Shown one piece after another: positions 32,822 to 44,395 of a stretch of DNA of 64,000 nt. Position 1 is the stretch's first letter, and each line of letters starts with the position of its first letter. Made by a program: the position numbers and the translations under genes. A model generated the notes under the pieces. That model saw nothing but the letters and a program-made list of their open reading frames with translations, did no database searches and was not told the origin of the DNA. Source of the DNA: Linyphia triangularis (lineage: Eukaryota > Arthropoda > Arachnida > Araneae > Linyphiidae); NCBI GenBank assembly GCA_963978545.1, contig OZ021726.1, positions 28,058,459 through 28,122,458 of the forward strand. Direction: 5' to 3'.

Positions 32822-33159
32822 CAGCGGTTCCCAATCCATGGGCCGCGAGTAACGTGATACTGGGCCGTGGATTCTGATTGAGAATTTAAGGCAAAATAAA
32901 TATTCTAGAAGTTTCAGAGGTAGAAATGGAAACAATCGAGTCAATCGATCGTTTATTAGCAATAATCTTCGATGGTATAACGAGTGTATACTACGTGAAT
33001 TCAAAAGCTGGCTAAAAATATCCAGTCTTAATTTCGATATTGACTCTCTCATGGTCGATAAACAATGTCGAAAAACCCATTGACTTTTTTTTTTAAACAA
33101 TACATTTTTTTTTATACAAAATAGTTGATTTGCCCAACTAAAAGGGTTGGGAATCGCTG
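32822..33159. mobile_element. hAT-like MITE (CAGCGGTTCCCAA ends)
   Basis: The left end is CAGCGGTTCCCAATCC and the right end GGGTTGGGAATCGCTG, an imperfect terminal inverted repeat of the CAG-GGTTCCCAA type common in non-autonomous hAT elements. Flanking octamers TTATATCT and TTCTATCC agree at 6 of 8 positions, compatible with an aged 8 bp duplication. The 115-codon antisense frame across it has no recognisable product. Confidence 0.7.
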
Positions 33160-33164
33160 TTCTA

Positions 33165-34390
33165 TCCTATAATAAATAAACCAAACTTTGCAAATAATGA
33201 TTTCTGCGTTAAGAACAGTGTATTTGTTCTAAACTTGTACAGTAAGTTTCTTAACCTTCAAGAATAACAAACGCTGTTTTGGTAATTTATAAATGATACA
33301 TTGTTTTTAAAATACAAATTAATTCTAATGGCAAGGAACCATAATGATCTCACATTTATTCAGAAAAATATTTCACAAGAACATTGCATTAATATCTTGG
33401 GACAGATGAAAGTGACATTTTAAAGTTAGATATCGTCCATGTACAGAATGGCTGTTGAAAAAAATGTATGGAGTACTTGTTGCTAGTACCGAATGAATGC
33501 AAGTCGTTCGATGTTACATTGAAGTGAGTTATTTATATATGATAGGGATAATTCAAGTATGAAAGCGTGTCTTATATAACTTACTTTTCTTTTTTAAAAA
33601 TTGGTGATATATTCAAATGGTTCAGAAACTAATATTTCTGAAACTATAATATCAAATTATATATAAATAACAATAGACGCATTATGAATATGTAAATGCT
33701 TTCTGCCAAAAATATACTATAAAAAATACCTCGTGCACAAATTTATCCTATTTAACATGCGATCCTGCGTTCAAATGAATCCGTACAATCTCTTCTTTTT
33801 CATATTTGGAAAATTTCATTTGTAGTAGATTTAATTAATAAATGCTACTTCTATTTTATTATTATTAATATACCTCTCCTGTATACATATTTACCCTGTA
33901 CACATACCTACTAATACGTGTATTAAGTGTCTCACTAGCGCTAGTTATCTACCGATAAGCAACGGTGATTGAAAAAGAGAGTATGTTATTCAAGTATAAC
34001 TTCCTACACAATAAAGAATGAAATATGTATAATTGTAAACTTGAAATTTCTTACAAAACATACCCACTGCTAGATATTAACAACTGTCGATTCAAAACTG
34101 TTTCCAATACCACTATTAATTTTATATATATTGCTATTTCATGTCTATACTGATTCAAAACGTAGGAGCTACTTGTTCTGATATAAAATTATCAACAATA
34201 TTAACTTGTATTTATTTCAAAGTAAGCCATCAACTTTCAAAGCGTAATTGTCGGAAGTCAGAGCAAAAGTAGACAAATTACATTTTTAAGATTTTAATTT
34301 GTTATGCCATTTGATATTCATTCTACGTATCGATATATATATATATATACTTATTCGAACTAATACAACAACGTCTAAATTTTCTCGATA
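33165..34390. other. AT-rich stretch, nothing assignable
   Basis: No frame over 60 codons stands out and no inverted ends or tandem arrays are seen. A (TA)n run lies near 34336-34348. Confidence 0.5.
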
Positions 34391-34397
34391 AGCAATA

Positions 34398-35097
34398 GAC
34401 TGAGAGGCGACTGCAATTTTTGAATACCATCGAAATTAATTCTGAATTTTTTATAGAAATTGGAGAAAAGTGAGCAGATTACGAATCCACTGGTCTGCCG
34501 TGGCAAAAATGGTCGAAACTGGTCAAAAATCGACTTTTAATAAGTGAAACTAAGTCCAATTGCCAAATGTGCCATAACTTGCCAAATAATGAGCAATTTT
34601 TTTTTTTTTTTTTTTTTTTTTTGGTTTTGTAACCCTCACTCTTTTTGATTTGGTAACCCTCACTCTTCAATTTTCAATTAAGAAGGTTGCAGACAATTCG
34701 GATGTGTGGCTATGGCTTACTTGCATCTTTCACAAATGAGCCAAATTGGAAAGAAACATTTCGTCACTGATGAAGTAACTGATGTCGCTAATTTGGCTTA
34801 CTTTAAAAAGATACAAATTTTCCGAGTCAGAGATCATATATCGTTTTCGCTTTTTCTAATTGAAAACAAAATGCAGTGGTTTTCCAGACGAAAAAGTTTG
34901 TTCTTTTTTTGGCAAGTTATGAGATATTTGGCAATCGGATTTTAGTTCAACTCATTCCAAGTCGATTTTTGATCAGTTTCGGCCACTTTTGCCAAGGCAG
35001 ACTAGTGGATTCGTAATCTACTCACTTTTCTCCAATTTCTATAAAAAATTCAGAATGATGTTCGATGAGGTCCAAAAATTGCAGTTGCCTCTCGGAC
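34398..35097 (+). mobile_element. Foldback element FB-1, copy 1
   Basis: Terminal inverted repeats of about 195 bp start GACTGAGAGGCGACTGCA and end GCAGTTGCCTCTCGGAC, flanked by TA on both sides (34396-34397, 35098-35099), as for mariner-type insertion. Internal landmarks are AGTAGATTACGAATCCACT, CTGCCGTGGCAAAAATGG and the central AACCCTCACTCTT. A poly-T run near 34600-34622 lies between the arms. Short frames inside it are not credible genes. About 34 bp of left flank (AATACAACAACG ... CTCGATAAGCAA) reappears just right of the element. Confidence 0.88.
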
Positions 35098-35636
35098 TAT
35101 AATACAACAACGACAACATTTTCTCGAAAAGCAATTAAAAACCACCGATTGAACTACGTACATTAGGGTGGATCGTTCTTCTATGGAGAAAAAAAAAATA
35201 TTATTAATCAAAACCTACCTATGGCGAAAAGATGTTCTATGATATAGAGATTAGGGAAAAAATAATAAAAAAAATTTATTTAAAAATTTTGCACTGCCAC
35301 AAAGGGGTTGAATTTTCGAAAAAAATGCAAAAAGTCCTAACTTTCGTTAAATATAATTTATAATTGTTTAATTGTTTTTTACAATATAAATCCTAAAAAA
35401 GTGATGATTACTGAATAATTAGTAGTACAATGCACATTTCAACCTTTTTTGACCCAACTCCCTCCCCCCCCCCCCCCATATCACCGTTGAATCAGTCCTA
35501 CAACCCTATAGTGCAGTTGTCAGCGGCTTACGGAATTCGACGCCTAATCGGTGAGAGCTGTTCTTGTAAAGTAAATTAAATTAAAATTTTATTATGTGAC
35601 ATTTGTTTGTTTGTGTACTTGGACTAATACTGTACA

Positions 35637-35957
35637 GTGGCATTGTTAAGAAAAGACATGATTTGTCCTATATTTGGGTTAGGCTGTAATATGCCCACCA
35701 TTAAGCTTCCTACGTACGAAAAACGTAATAAGGTAAGTATATTGGCATTCAAAAAGAGAAGCAAAGTACAGGTATTTAAATACACTTTTCTCCGCGTGTC
35801 AATAAGTTGCAAGTTAGGAGAGACCTGGAAACGAGCTTTAATACCAATAAATGACCACTACAGCATTTTGAGAAAGATAAGTTCATACTACGACAAATAT
35901 CGCGCTTTCAAAGCTAGAAAATTAACGGAAAGCTATCTCAAGGAAAGCATGTCGTAA
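35637..35957 (+). pseudogene. Possible 5' part of the transposon's gene
   Basis: A 106-codon frame with a basic composition (KLPTYEKRNKVSILAFKKRS) lies within the transposon and ends just before the SINE A. It may be the N-terminal region of the protein whose C-terminal part is at 36726-37190, interrupted by the SINE and by decay. I cannot identify it on its own. Confidence 0.35.
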
Positions 35958-35964
35958 GTTTTGT

Positions 35965-36169
35965 TCATGCGTCGACTTGGTTGTTTTCAGATTATCTGGC
36001 TCCGTCAGCAACACGTGGGCTATAATGCGCCGAAACATTCGTCATTTGATAAGCTAACATACATTTATAAATACCCATGCCTTACACGGGACTCGTACCC
36101 GCAACTTCGCGGTCTAGAAGCTAGCACACTAACCACTATACCGTTTGGTCGGCTAGGTCATGCGTCGAC
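35965..36169 (-). repeat. SINE A inside the 35.2-37.7 kb transposon
   Basis: The SINE occupies 35977-36157 in reverse orientation. TCATGCGTCGAC is exactly repeated at 35965-35976 and 36158-36169. The B box reads GGACTCGTACCC on this strand. Its position inside the transposon shows that it inserted later. Confidence 0.92.
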
Positions 36170-36725
36170 AGTGACATAGATACAACAATGTTGGTTGCGA
36201 TAATAGGTTGTCTGTCAACACAGGTATCAAGGAAGGTGTTATACGAAATACGGAACTGATTCTGAAGCGTCCACTACAATGGTTTGTGTGCCAGTTACAA
36301 GCCAAAGAGTGACCGTATGCGAGATACTACCTGTAGTTTCATTCACGTAAGCCCAACCTATGCGAACTAACTAACAAGAAAGACTTAAGTACTGATAAAC
36401 TGTGCTTAATGGAAATTTGTGATGCCATCACTGCGGACAAAGCAGCAAAGGGCTGTTGAAGTGAAACTCTGGAAAGATTCGCCACTCAAGGTGGTTTACA
36501 ACCCCCAACAGAATTCTCATGTTCTATTTGACTCAGAAGAAGTCTAACCAAAGCTTTATTGACATTAATTACGTTCATCGTAAAAATCTAGGCACCTAAG
36601 TGATTCAAGATCAAAACCAAACAATCGGTAATCTATGGTGCAGAGCATTTGCATTAATCAATCTTTCTATCGCGTTATTTCTCAATTGATTTGAAGAAAG
36701 TCATTGATCCAGTAATTTTTGAAAC

Positions 36726-37190
36726 GTGGGTTTGGGCTTTCCTGAAAGTATCCTGATATCAATGCTAGCTGACGACAAAAATAACACAAAGGAATCGGTC
36801 CTTCAAAGAATTTTGAATTTGCGCATAGTCAAACGGTCTGCTGCAACCCAAACCCTTTTTGCGATTAATATCCGTATCTTAAACATACCAACTTTTGACC
36901 CTTGTGTGACAGATTATGTGAACTTTATTACGTGGTTGAATGTGACAGAAAGATTTAGTGATGACATGATTTCAGGAGCAATAGTAAACCCAGCAATCAT
37001 TTCTACGGCAATACTATTGTATTACCTACTATCAAGGGGTATCCCTGTCGTACTCAAGCTACAGAGCGAATAGTCACAGAAGCATTTTCTGCTGTAAGCG
37101 GATAATACAGAAGAGATGGGTTAAAAAGAAATAACCTGGAATCACGAAACCTCAAGCCAGTTTTCAACACCGAACGTGATTACCGTTCAC
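36726..37190 (+). pseudogene. C-terminal remnant of a transposon-encoded protein
   Basis: A 115-codon frame (36726-37073) contains KESVLQRILNLRIVKRSA and NFITWLNVTERFSDDMI. After a frame change it continues to about 37190 with CRTQATERIVTEAFSAVSG, then RDGL, NNLESR and FNTERDY. I recall this motif order from repetitive uncharacterised proteins of arthropods that carry a TQAVERCVK...RDGFI...LESR pattern. The frame break and a stop show decay. Its place inside a TIR element makes it a likely transposase or accessory gene, which is inference. Confidence 0.5.
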
Positions 37191-37719
37191 TGTAATTCCG
37201 AAGATTTTTTGATTTTTCTTAATTTAATTCTTAAGAAGTTGTAATATGTTCCTAAAGCTTTTTTTTTCTTTCTGTAACCATTTAGTATATGTCCTCTCAT
37301 TCCAATAAACATTTAAAAGTACTAAAGGCCTGTTTCACTTAAGCAAAAATCACTTTGACATTTTACCATTAAAAAGCTTAAATACCAAAACTTCATCCCC
37401 CTTGCAAAGAGCTTAACATAAAATGTATTATTTTTTATTTTATTTTTCCCTTAATTAATGTACTTCAGAACATCTTTTCCGTACAAGTAGGTTTTGAAAT
37501 TCTTCAGAAAAAAAAATTCAATTGAATTTGACTTTTTGCTATAAAAAAAGCTCAAATACGTAAACTTCATCCTCCTTGTGGCAGTACTGAACTTAAAATT
37601 TAATTTTTTTAATTATTTTTCCATGTATCTATATACCATAGAACATCTTTTCCCCATAGGTCGGATTTGAAATTCTGATTTTTTTTTCTCGATCCACCCT
37701 AACGTACATACGAATACTT

Positions 37720-38700
37720 CTTATAAATCCAAACGAATTAAGGATTTATACAGAAGTTCTTTACTTCTGATGATTTTATTATAGAATATCTACGATTTTT
37801 TTTTTTTTTTTAGAATTTTTTTTTAAAAATAGATAAATTTCACCTGTTGCAACATTGAGTATAGCAGGGTTTTTTTAAACGCAAAGTTTATATTTTGTCG
37901 ATACACACACGTGCACACACGTATTTTGTAAACACAATTATCTGTACACATGTATCTTGTAAAACGCTACTAGTGAAATTTTTCAAACTAATCAATTTGT
38001 GGAAAAATAAAATATTGTAAATAGTGGTGAAGAGAAAATCAGTAAAGTGGTAGTACTTAGTCAGTTATCTTTTTTATATGATGGTGAAATACAGGTCACT
38101 TATATTTGGAATTTCTAATTGCATTAATTTTTAATTAAATTTTCTTATTCGTTGATAGTGTTTAAATGGCATTTGCTTACATTTCACAACTGAATGTAGC
38201 CAAGTATCAGACAGACTGATACTTTGCTTGAGCGAATGTTTTCCGAGATAATTATTAATTTAGTACAAATAAATATGTTGTTTAGAGAAAATATGACAAT
38301 TCTCCATTTTCGAAAAAGGAAATACACATCTTGAGCCCCTAAAATTGTTAAAGCTAACTCGTATCGCCTGCTTATTGACTATTTAGACAAACGATAGTTC
38401 ATCCTTTTTTAATAGCATATATGTTTATATCCTTTTATTAACTCGCGCTAAACTATTGCCATGAAAATATCTAAAACTTTTTTTTGCTTATTGAGTCTGA
38501 AAGTATTTAAAAAGGATGTCATTGCCAAAAATTATGGAGATAACTGAGATAATCATTTTATTGATACAAATAATGATGTATTAAACAATGATAATTGAGC
38601 CTTTATTGAAAAAGAAATCTGGCTTGTAGTTTAAGTTTTTGCATATTTTATGGTTGTTTAAGGTGAAAAAATTATAAATGAATATGGAATTAATTATACG
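37720..38700. other. AT-rich stretch, nothing assignable
   Basis: I see no frames of note, no inverted ends and no tandem repeats. A short CA/GT-rich patch lies near 37900-37925. Confidence 0.5.
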
Positions 38701-38721
38701 CTGATTAATCTATTGTAACAT

Positions 38722-38905
38722 GGCCCTGATGGCTGTGGGGTTAGCACTCTGGCCTTGCATGCCAAATGTGCCGGGTTCAAATTCTGAGTTAAGCATGGAT
38801 GTTTGTTGTGTTGTAGAATCTTCGTTAATATGCAAGTCCCGACCCGATTAGCCGTCATTATGCATAAATATCGATTGTTGTGCGTACAAATTAACCAGCT
38901 AACCA
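38722..38905 (+). repeat. SINE B, moderately diverged
   Basis: Head GGCTGTGGGGTTAGCACTC, B box CGGGTTCAAATTC, core AAGCATGGATGTTTGTTG and tail TTGTGCGTACAAATTAACCAG follow the family order. Flanks TTGTAACATG and TTATGACATG are imperfect direct repeats and may be an eroded target duplication. Confidence 0.8.
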
Positions 38906-38969
38906 TTATGACATGTTTAAGTACTTCTGACAAGCGTCTGACAATAAGATTCTAGACAGAACAAAAATT

Positions 38970-39290
38970 CGTTTTTAAACAGAAGCGAGATAAATGCTGG
39001 TTCCGTCAGTTGGATTTTATTGGTCAATTCCACTAACTTCGTCACATTAAAGGCTCCGACAACATCCCAGCTGACACTCTGTCAAGAATTTCTACAATAA
39101 CTTCTCCTTCTCTTATTGATTAGTAGCAAGTAGCAAAGAATAAAAACTACTGATGATGGTCTTCACGCGATTCTCTTGTCCTCATCATCAAGTCTGTAGC
39201 CACATAAACTTAAACTTTCTGGTAACCGATACTGAGTAATACGGTCCACAAATTACTGTCAATATCAGCTAATGAACACTTTTTTTGTAA
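38970..39290 (+). pseudogene. Ty3/Gypsy pol relic (RNase H to integrase junction)
   Basis: Conceptual translation gives RQLDFIGQF, then an in-frame stop, then LRHIKGSDNIPADTLSRIS, the characteristic end of Gypsy RNase H (ADALSR-type motif). A few frame changes later, sequence resembling the start of the integrase region follows (DDGLHAILLSSSSSL). It is too degraded and short to be active. It differs from the element at 20965-26585 and belongs to another Gypsy lineage. No LTRs are visible nearby. Confidence 0.7.
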
Positions 39291-39554
39291 ATCGCATAAA
39301 GCATTTCCTCTATTTTTCTCGATTTCACAAAATTATGAAAACTGGATATAATCACTTTCATTTAGAAAACCGATCACAAATTTATAAAAAAATCTAATTA
39401 TCAATAAAATAAGCAAAAAAATTGCTGTTGCTAAGTATAATATGTGATCTCTAGAACACAACACCAAATTTTTTATACAATGGTAAAGAGCTTTTATTGT
39501 ATAGAGAAATACACGCAAACTAAATACACACGCACACATATATATTAAAGATAC

Positions 39555-39767
39555 ATAATTATTTTCAGTTTTTTTTTTTTTTTTTTTTGTACGCTCAATG
39601 CCTATTTTTGTGTACAATAACTGCTAAGCAGGCCGGGACCTACAGCATAACGTGGATTACGAGCCACAACGAACATCCATGCCTAACCCAGGATTCGAAC
39701 TCGGCACCTTTGGCATGCGAGGCCAAAGAGCTAACCCCACAGACATCAGGTTGATAATTATTTTCAG
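39555..39767 (-). repeat. SINE B with poly-T end and perfect 14 bp target duplication
   Basis: The SINE occupies 39569-39753 in reverse orientation. ATAATTATTTTCAG is exactly repeated at 39555-39568 and 39754-39767. A run of about 20 T at 39569-39588 corresponds to a 3' poly-A tail in SINE sense, which other copies in the window lack or have replaced by AACC repeats. Confidence 0.92.
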
Positions 39768-39769
39768 GA

Positions 39770-40660
39770 GTAATAAAATAAAAGGTTCTTAGATGAATAC
39801 CATTATATTTTTTGCAACTGATTATAATTTAATCAATTGCAAATGTTTGCATTATCAACTAAACATATTGTTTATCTTTCAAACTATCGAGTTATTTACA
39901 ATTCAACTTACTTGGTACTTTCTTCTATATCTAAAATATATAGTAGCTCTTAAATGAAAATTTTAATCATGTTTATAATTTACTAAAGCTAAAAATTGAA
40001 TGAATGAACTAAAAACGTTTTTTTTTTTTTTTAAATAGGGTTTTCTAAAAATAAAAATATATTTAAAACTTGATGGATGCAAAAATTAAAATAAAGTCTG
40101 GATCCTTAATTAAGACCAGACAAAGCAGTAGGAATTCTATAATGTTATCTGGTGAAAAATCGATAATCCAATTAAAGTTACACGATTATAAAAAGCTGAT
40201 CAAGGTCCATAAATTGAGATATAAAAATCTAATTATGTGAATGAAAATCCCTTTTTTTTTTTTTTTTTTTTTTTTTCTAAATAAAAAATGTGATGAAAGG
40301 TTATTGGATTTTTCTTTGAACTTTGGTGATAGAGGTTAAAAAATCGTAACGTTATATTGTCATACTTTTACCAAACTTTATTTATTAGTTAACATACCGT
40401 TTTATTTCCATAATTGTGCATTTTTAGTTGTTGTAAAGTTTTTGGAATAACGTCTTTATAAAGTACAAGTTTAATCTCGCAATAAATCATGGTATAAAAC
40501 AAGCAAGTAACATAATTGAGAGTCAAAATTAATAAAATAATATAAATTCTAGTAAGAAAAGAAAATATATCCTCTTTTATGGTAAAAATGTTTGAAAATA
40601 TACGGATTAATACATTGAACAAAAGCACTTGCTTAAATTAAAACTTTTGTCGATTCAATA
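39770..40660. other. AT-rich stretch, nothing assignable
   Basis: Poly-T runs lie near 40018-40032 and 40252-40276. There are no convincing frames or element ends. Confidence 0.5.
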
Positions 40661-40663
40661 CTC

Positions 40664-40908
40664 TTGTATTTTAGTTGGTTGTTATCAGATTATCTGGCAC
40701 CGTCAGCAACACATAGATGTATGCACTATGTGCACAGAAATAATATACAGAAACAGCATGTACATATGCACAGAAACATTCTTCGTTAGACAAGCCAACA
40801 TACATTTACAAACACCCATGCCTAACACGGTACTCGAACCCGCAACCTCGCGGTCTAGAAGCTAGCACGCTAACCACTATACCGTATGATCGGCCTTTTG
40901 TATTTTAG
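40664..40908 (-). repeat. SINE A with internal insertion and 11 bp target duplication
   Basis: The SINE occupies 40675-40897. TTGTATTTTAG is exactly repeated at 40664-40674 and 40898-40908. Between the usual CAGCAACAC and GAAACATTC blocks lies about 40 bp of extra sequence with two CACAGAAA-type repeats (ATGTGCACAGAAATAATA, ATATGCACAGAAACATT). This copy is therefore about 223 bp instead of about 181. Confidence 0.92.
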
Positions 40909-41011
40909 CTTCCAAAAATTGAGAATTATTTATAATATTATTAATTAATTATATGTTTGAGAGAAGTTTTCTTGGAATTTTTTTTCTTTCAAAAAATAAA
41001 AAAATTCTAAA

Positions 41012-41215
41012 GAAATATTTGGCTTGGTTGTTTTTATATTATATGGCACAGTCAGCAACACGGGGGCTATAATGTGCCAAAACATTCGTCCTTTGACAAG
41101 CCAACATACATTTACAAACACCCATGCCTTACACGGGACTCGAACTCACAACCTCGCGGTCTAGAAGCTAGTATGCTAACCACTATACCGTTTGATCGGC
41201 TATGAAATATTTGGC
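41012..41215 (-). repeat. SINE A with perfect 12 bp target duplication
   Basis: The SINE occupies 41024-41203. GAAATATTTGGC is exactly repeated at 41012-41023 and 41204-41215. It sits about 130 bp from the previous SINE A in the same orientation. Confidence 0.92.
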
Positions 41216-41834
41216 GTTTCGTACTTTTGTAAAGTCTGTTGTAAACTGCATCTGATTATACCGAATTTCATGGCTTTTACAATAACAACTTTTATTAAAT
41301 CATAAAAGTGATGATTACATTATTCAGCAGATGAAATTCGAGCAGTAAACTACGTATTCATAGATATTCAAAATTATGAAAAAATAAAGTGTTTTATAAG
41401 TGGAATCTTCATCTTATGAATAGAAGCATTTAGCTGAAAACCAACAATGTTTGAAATTATTAATTAATGATTTTTCAATTAATTGCAACTTTATTTGTAA
41501 CATAGATTATCTTCTTTAAATAAAATTAATATTAATCAATAAAGTGTATAATTTTTTTTTAAACAATGGATGAGCAACTTTAACATCTCATCAATAACGA
41601 ACACATTCAGAATTTATAGGTAATTACAAACTCTGTTTTGGGTTAGTTCAATTTCTCTAGAACACATAGACTAGAGTTTTTTTCTTCATGTCAGTGTTCA
41701 GAAATTTCTGATTTCAAACACTAGAATTGACAACTATCGTACTAGATTGTCCCGCAATAACTATTAAACATCCACGTGAGCAATATCCATTCCCCCATCC
41801 CCGACTCGAATTTTTCAATTTTCTAAGACTTTTT

Positions 41835-41937
41835 TTTATATATATATATATCAGTGTGGTGGTGGAACAATGAACAGTCAATTTGGAACAATCGAATACA
41901 TTTATTAAAATAGCACGGAGAGAGAGAGAGAGAGAGT
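41835..41937. repeat. Microsatellites (TA)n and (AG)n
   Basis: About 7 TA units lie near 41837-41851 and about 11 AG units near 41917-41937. Confidence 0.9.
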
Positions 41938-42391
41938 GAAACGTTACGTCTTAACTGCATGATGATATGAAAAAGAATGCGGCGTATTATTGTCGAGCAA
42001 AGACAGCAGTAAAGCAGATTCGTGTCAACCATGAAAATAGCTGAGTTAGCAAGGGTGTTTTATAAACATCGAAGTGAAAAGGAAAGCATAGTGACGCCAA
42101 AACGGAATACTTATTATGGGATATGAATAACAAGAATGCTGACTCTACAAAGATCTCACACATTAATTTGGCGTAGGCAGTTATCGAAATAAGTTGTTGA
42201 ATTAATAAAAAATTGGACTGCGGGCTATAAAAAGTAGAAATAATTTAAAGTCTGTTCTAAAAAAATATTTTCTAATATTTCTAATAAAGGATACTTCTAA
42301 TTTTCTAATTGAGCGGGAATAAAACTTTTTGCAGCGTTGAATTCCAAATTGTTTGTAGTTTTTTTACAATATTAATCTCAAAATTGATTTT

Positions 42392-42907
42392 TTGACATTC
42401 TTAAACTCCGACTCTCCTCTTAATAGTAAAAATTTGAAAAATCGCTACTTGTGTAGCTTCCCTACAATGAAAAGTCCAATTCAATCCGACGAAAATGTAA
42501 CAAATAATTACCCTTTAATTCCCCTAACTAAAGCCTACAGCTTCCCATACACAAATGCACCATCAGCAACCCAGATTGCCAATCAATACCATTTCCCCAA
42601 AGAACACTGCTGGGAAAAACCTCTTCGAGCACCTCTTATTCCAGGACCATTCCCTTGTGACTTGGGGATCAGCAGAGAAAAAAAAAAAGAAATAATCGAA
42701 AGACGGGAACAGAAAAAAGGGATTGGTCTTATTTCAGGATTGAGAAAATTCTCTGTCATCTTCCCCTATCTACCTTCTGCCTCCAGGGACGGCTTTGCTC
42801 GTGGGTCATCATTGATCTGCCCCGAGTGTTTAAAATTCAGTTGCCCGACTGGTTCTTTGATTTCCGGTACAAAAAAAGATTGGATCGAACTGTACATCTT
42901 GGTTTGA
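42392..42907 (+). CDS. 171-codon ORF, unidentified
   Basis: This is the longest open frame in the window outside the Gypsy element. The product would be Pro-, Lys- and Ser-rich, with a charged stretch SREKKKEIIERREQKK near the middle and two cysteines in SLICPECLKFSCPTG. There is no signal peptide, membrane segment or familiar domain. The region is richer in G and C than its neighbours and no mobile-element ends bracket it. The codon at 42392 is the first ATG of the frame, with no evidence for a true start. It could be a single-exon gene, an exon with untranslated flanks or a chance frame. Confidence 0.3.
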   Translation: MTFLNSDSPLNSKNLKNRYLCSFPTMKSPIQSDENVTNNYPLIPLTKAYSFPYTNAPSATQIANQYHFPKEHCWEKPLRAPLIPGPFPCDLGISREKKKEIIERREQKKGIGLISGLRKFSVIFPYLPSASRDGFARGSSLICPECLKFSCPTGSLISGTKKDWIELYILV

Positions 42908-43225
42908 TAGTGATGTGTGGATGTGGACCTTTCTGATCATTGGAGATGTTTTGAGGGTATAAAAAAGATGTCGTTTCCTTTAGGAATGTTCATTATTTGT
43001 TTGATTCATTAAATTTGGTTTGGATTTTTCATGTAATATATTCGCTGTTAGATTGCTTTCACTTGTCATTTTCAATTTTATTTTCTAGTATTTGAAACTG
43101 AACTATGAAGTACCCTTTAAATCTTAAAATTTTACTTTCAATTACTAATATGTTTACATAGGGTAATGAAGTATAGCATTCGGTAAAATTTCTGTCTTTC
43201 TTTTTTTGTTCGGCATTCAAAAAAG

Positions 43226-44395
43226 TGAGTGTGTGTATGTGATCAGCATAACTCCCGAACGAATTGATCTACGATGTTCAAATTTGGTGTGCGGGTTAGT
43301 GGTGGTCATGGGACCTACCAATAAGGTTTTCGTCAAAATTGTGTATGCACATAGGGCTTAAATCATGAAAAATCATGTTTTTCAGCAATAGTTAAAAAAC
43401 GGCTCTAACAATTTTGATTAAAATCTGTGCTAAAGAGCTCTTAAGGTGTTCTAATCACCCCCACCTCCAAAATTCCTATAGAAATGCGATAAAAGCGTAA
43501 AAAGTTTAAAAGCGAGTGCATTTAACACAGAGTTGTCTGCCCTTTAGCATCATGCATTAGCGATTGATTTTTTTTTCTGTTTCCCTGTATTCATATGTAT
43601 ATATTATTAAGTGGGTGATATAAAAATTAAAAAAAAAAAAAAAAAAAGCGTTACATCACTTTTGTTGATAAATCTGTTAGCGTTCCCGTTAAAATTAGAG
43701 GAGGAGAAACATTCTTCAAGGAAAGGGTGCAAAGGATTGTATGAGCTGGACTGCAGTTTGTTTTTTTGCACATTGACTGCCACGGAGTTTTGGCACGATT
43801 GCGGTTTAAAGAGCCAATTTGATTTAACCTTTAACTGCTGTATGCGGTCTGACAGACCGCGAGTCATTTTTTGTGGAATGCTTCCACCCACTAAAATATT
43901 TTAACTTTGAATTTTATATTAACTTTTCCGATACTTTGTTTCTTAAATTTTAAATTGATGTTCACTAATTTCTTTGGCGCAGTATGAACCACTTGTTGCC
44001 ATTGCGACAAAATCATCAAACCATCCAACCACAGCACTCATCGACGCGTTGAATGGAGAAGAGATAGAACCAGTAGTTAGTTGAGTGTAACTCATATGTC
44101 AGTCAACGTGTTAAAAATGGAGATAGTTAACGTGAATTTGTGTAGGGAAGTTTTAGTCTGTACTCATGATGAATCAACAAGAAAGGATAATGTAATATCT
44201 ATCGAATAAAATTTCCCCCACTTGGCTTTTTTTCCCATGCAAAAGTTATTATCAAAAAGATCGCCAAACAGGCTATTGCTATTCAAATGAATGAAAATAT
44301 GAAAACGGTAAATAACTCCATAAACTTTAATGCAATGACCAATATTATAGTGAAATTGAAAGTTGCATGAAGTTCCACACTACTAGTTTTTAATA
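43226..44395 (+). repeat. Dispersed repeat R-43, with nested TTAA-1 MITE
   Basis: The left part (GTGATCAGCATAACTCCCG, TTTTCGTCAAAATTGTG) resembles 14430-14530 (GTGGTCAGCATTACTTTC, TTTTTGTCAAAATCGTG). The right part from about 43480 matches 28286-28670. The MITE at 43828-44042 interrupts it. There is no credible coding frame. It is probably a non-coding relic of a larger element. Confidence 0.65.
43828..44042. mobile_element. TTAA-1 family MITE
   Basis: It begins CCTTTAACTGCTGTATGCGG immediately after TTAA (43824-43827) and shares the interior of the 7876 copy (GAATGCTTCCACCC, AATTGATGTTCACTAATTTC). The right end, near CAACCACAGCACTC, is eroded and its TTAA is lost. Confidence 0.75.

Larger units (their letters stand above)
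35164..37701 (+). mobile_element. DNA transposon remnant with 8 bp target duplication
   Basis: Ends TAGGGTGGATCG and CGATCCACCCTA form a perfect 12 bp inverted repeat. ACGTACAT flanks both sides exactly (35156-35163 and 37702-37709). An 8 bp duplication with a TAGGG end is compatible with hAT-type insertion. Subterminal sequences CTATGG(G/C)... and AACATCTTTTCC recur near the right end (about 37470 and 37640). The interior holds a decayed gene and a later SINE A insertion. Confidence 0.88.

Noticed and set aside
32753..33100. 115-codon minus-strand gene
   Set aside because: Most of it lies in the hAT-like MITE at 32822-33159 and no known domain is present.
34479..34945. Two short genes in the FB-1 element (also 53711-53893)
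   Set aside because: They lie within repeat arms and the centre, are not conserved in frame among the three copies, and include poly-A/T-encoded lysine or phenylalanine runs.
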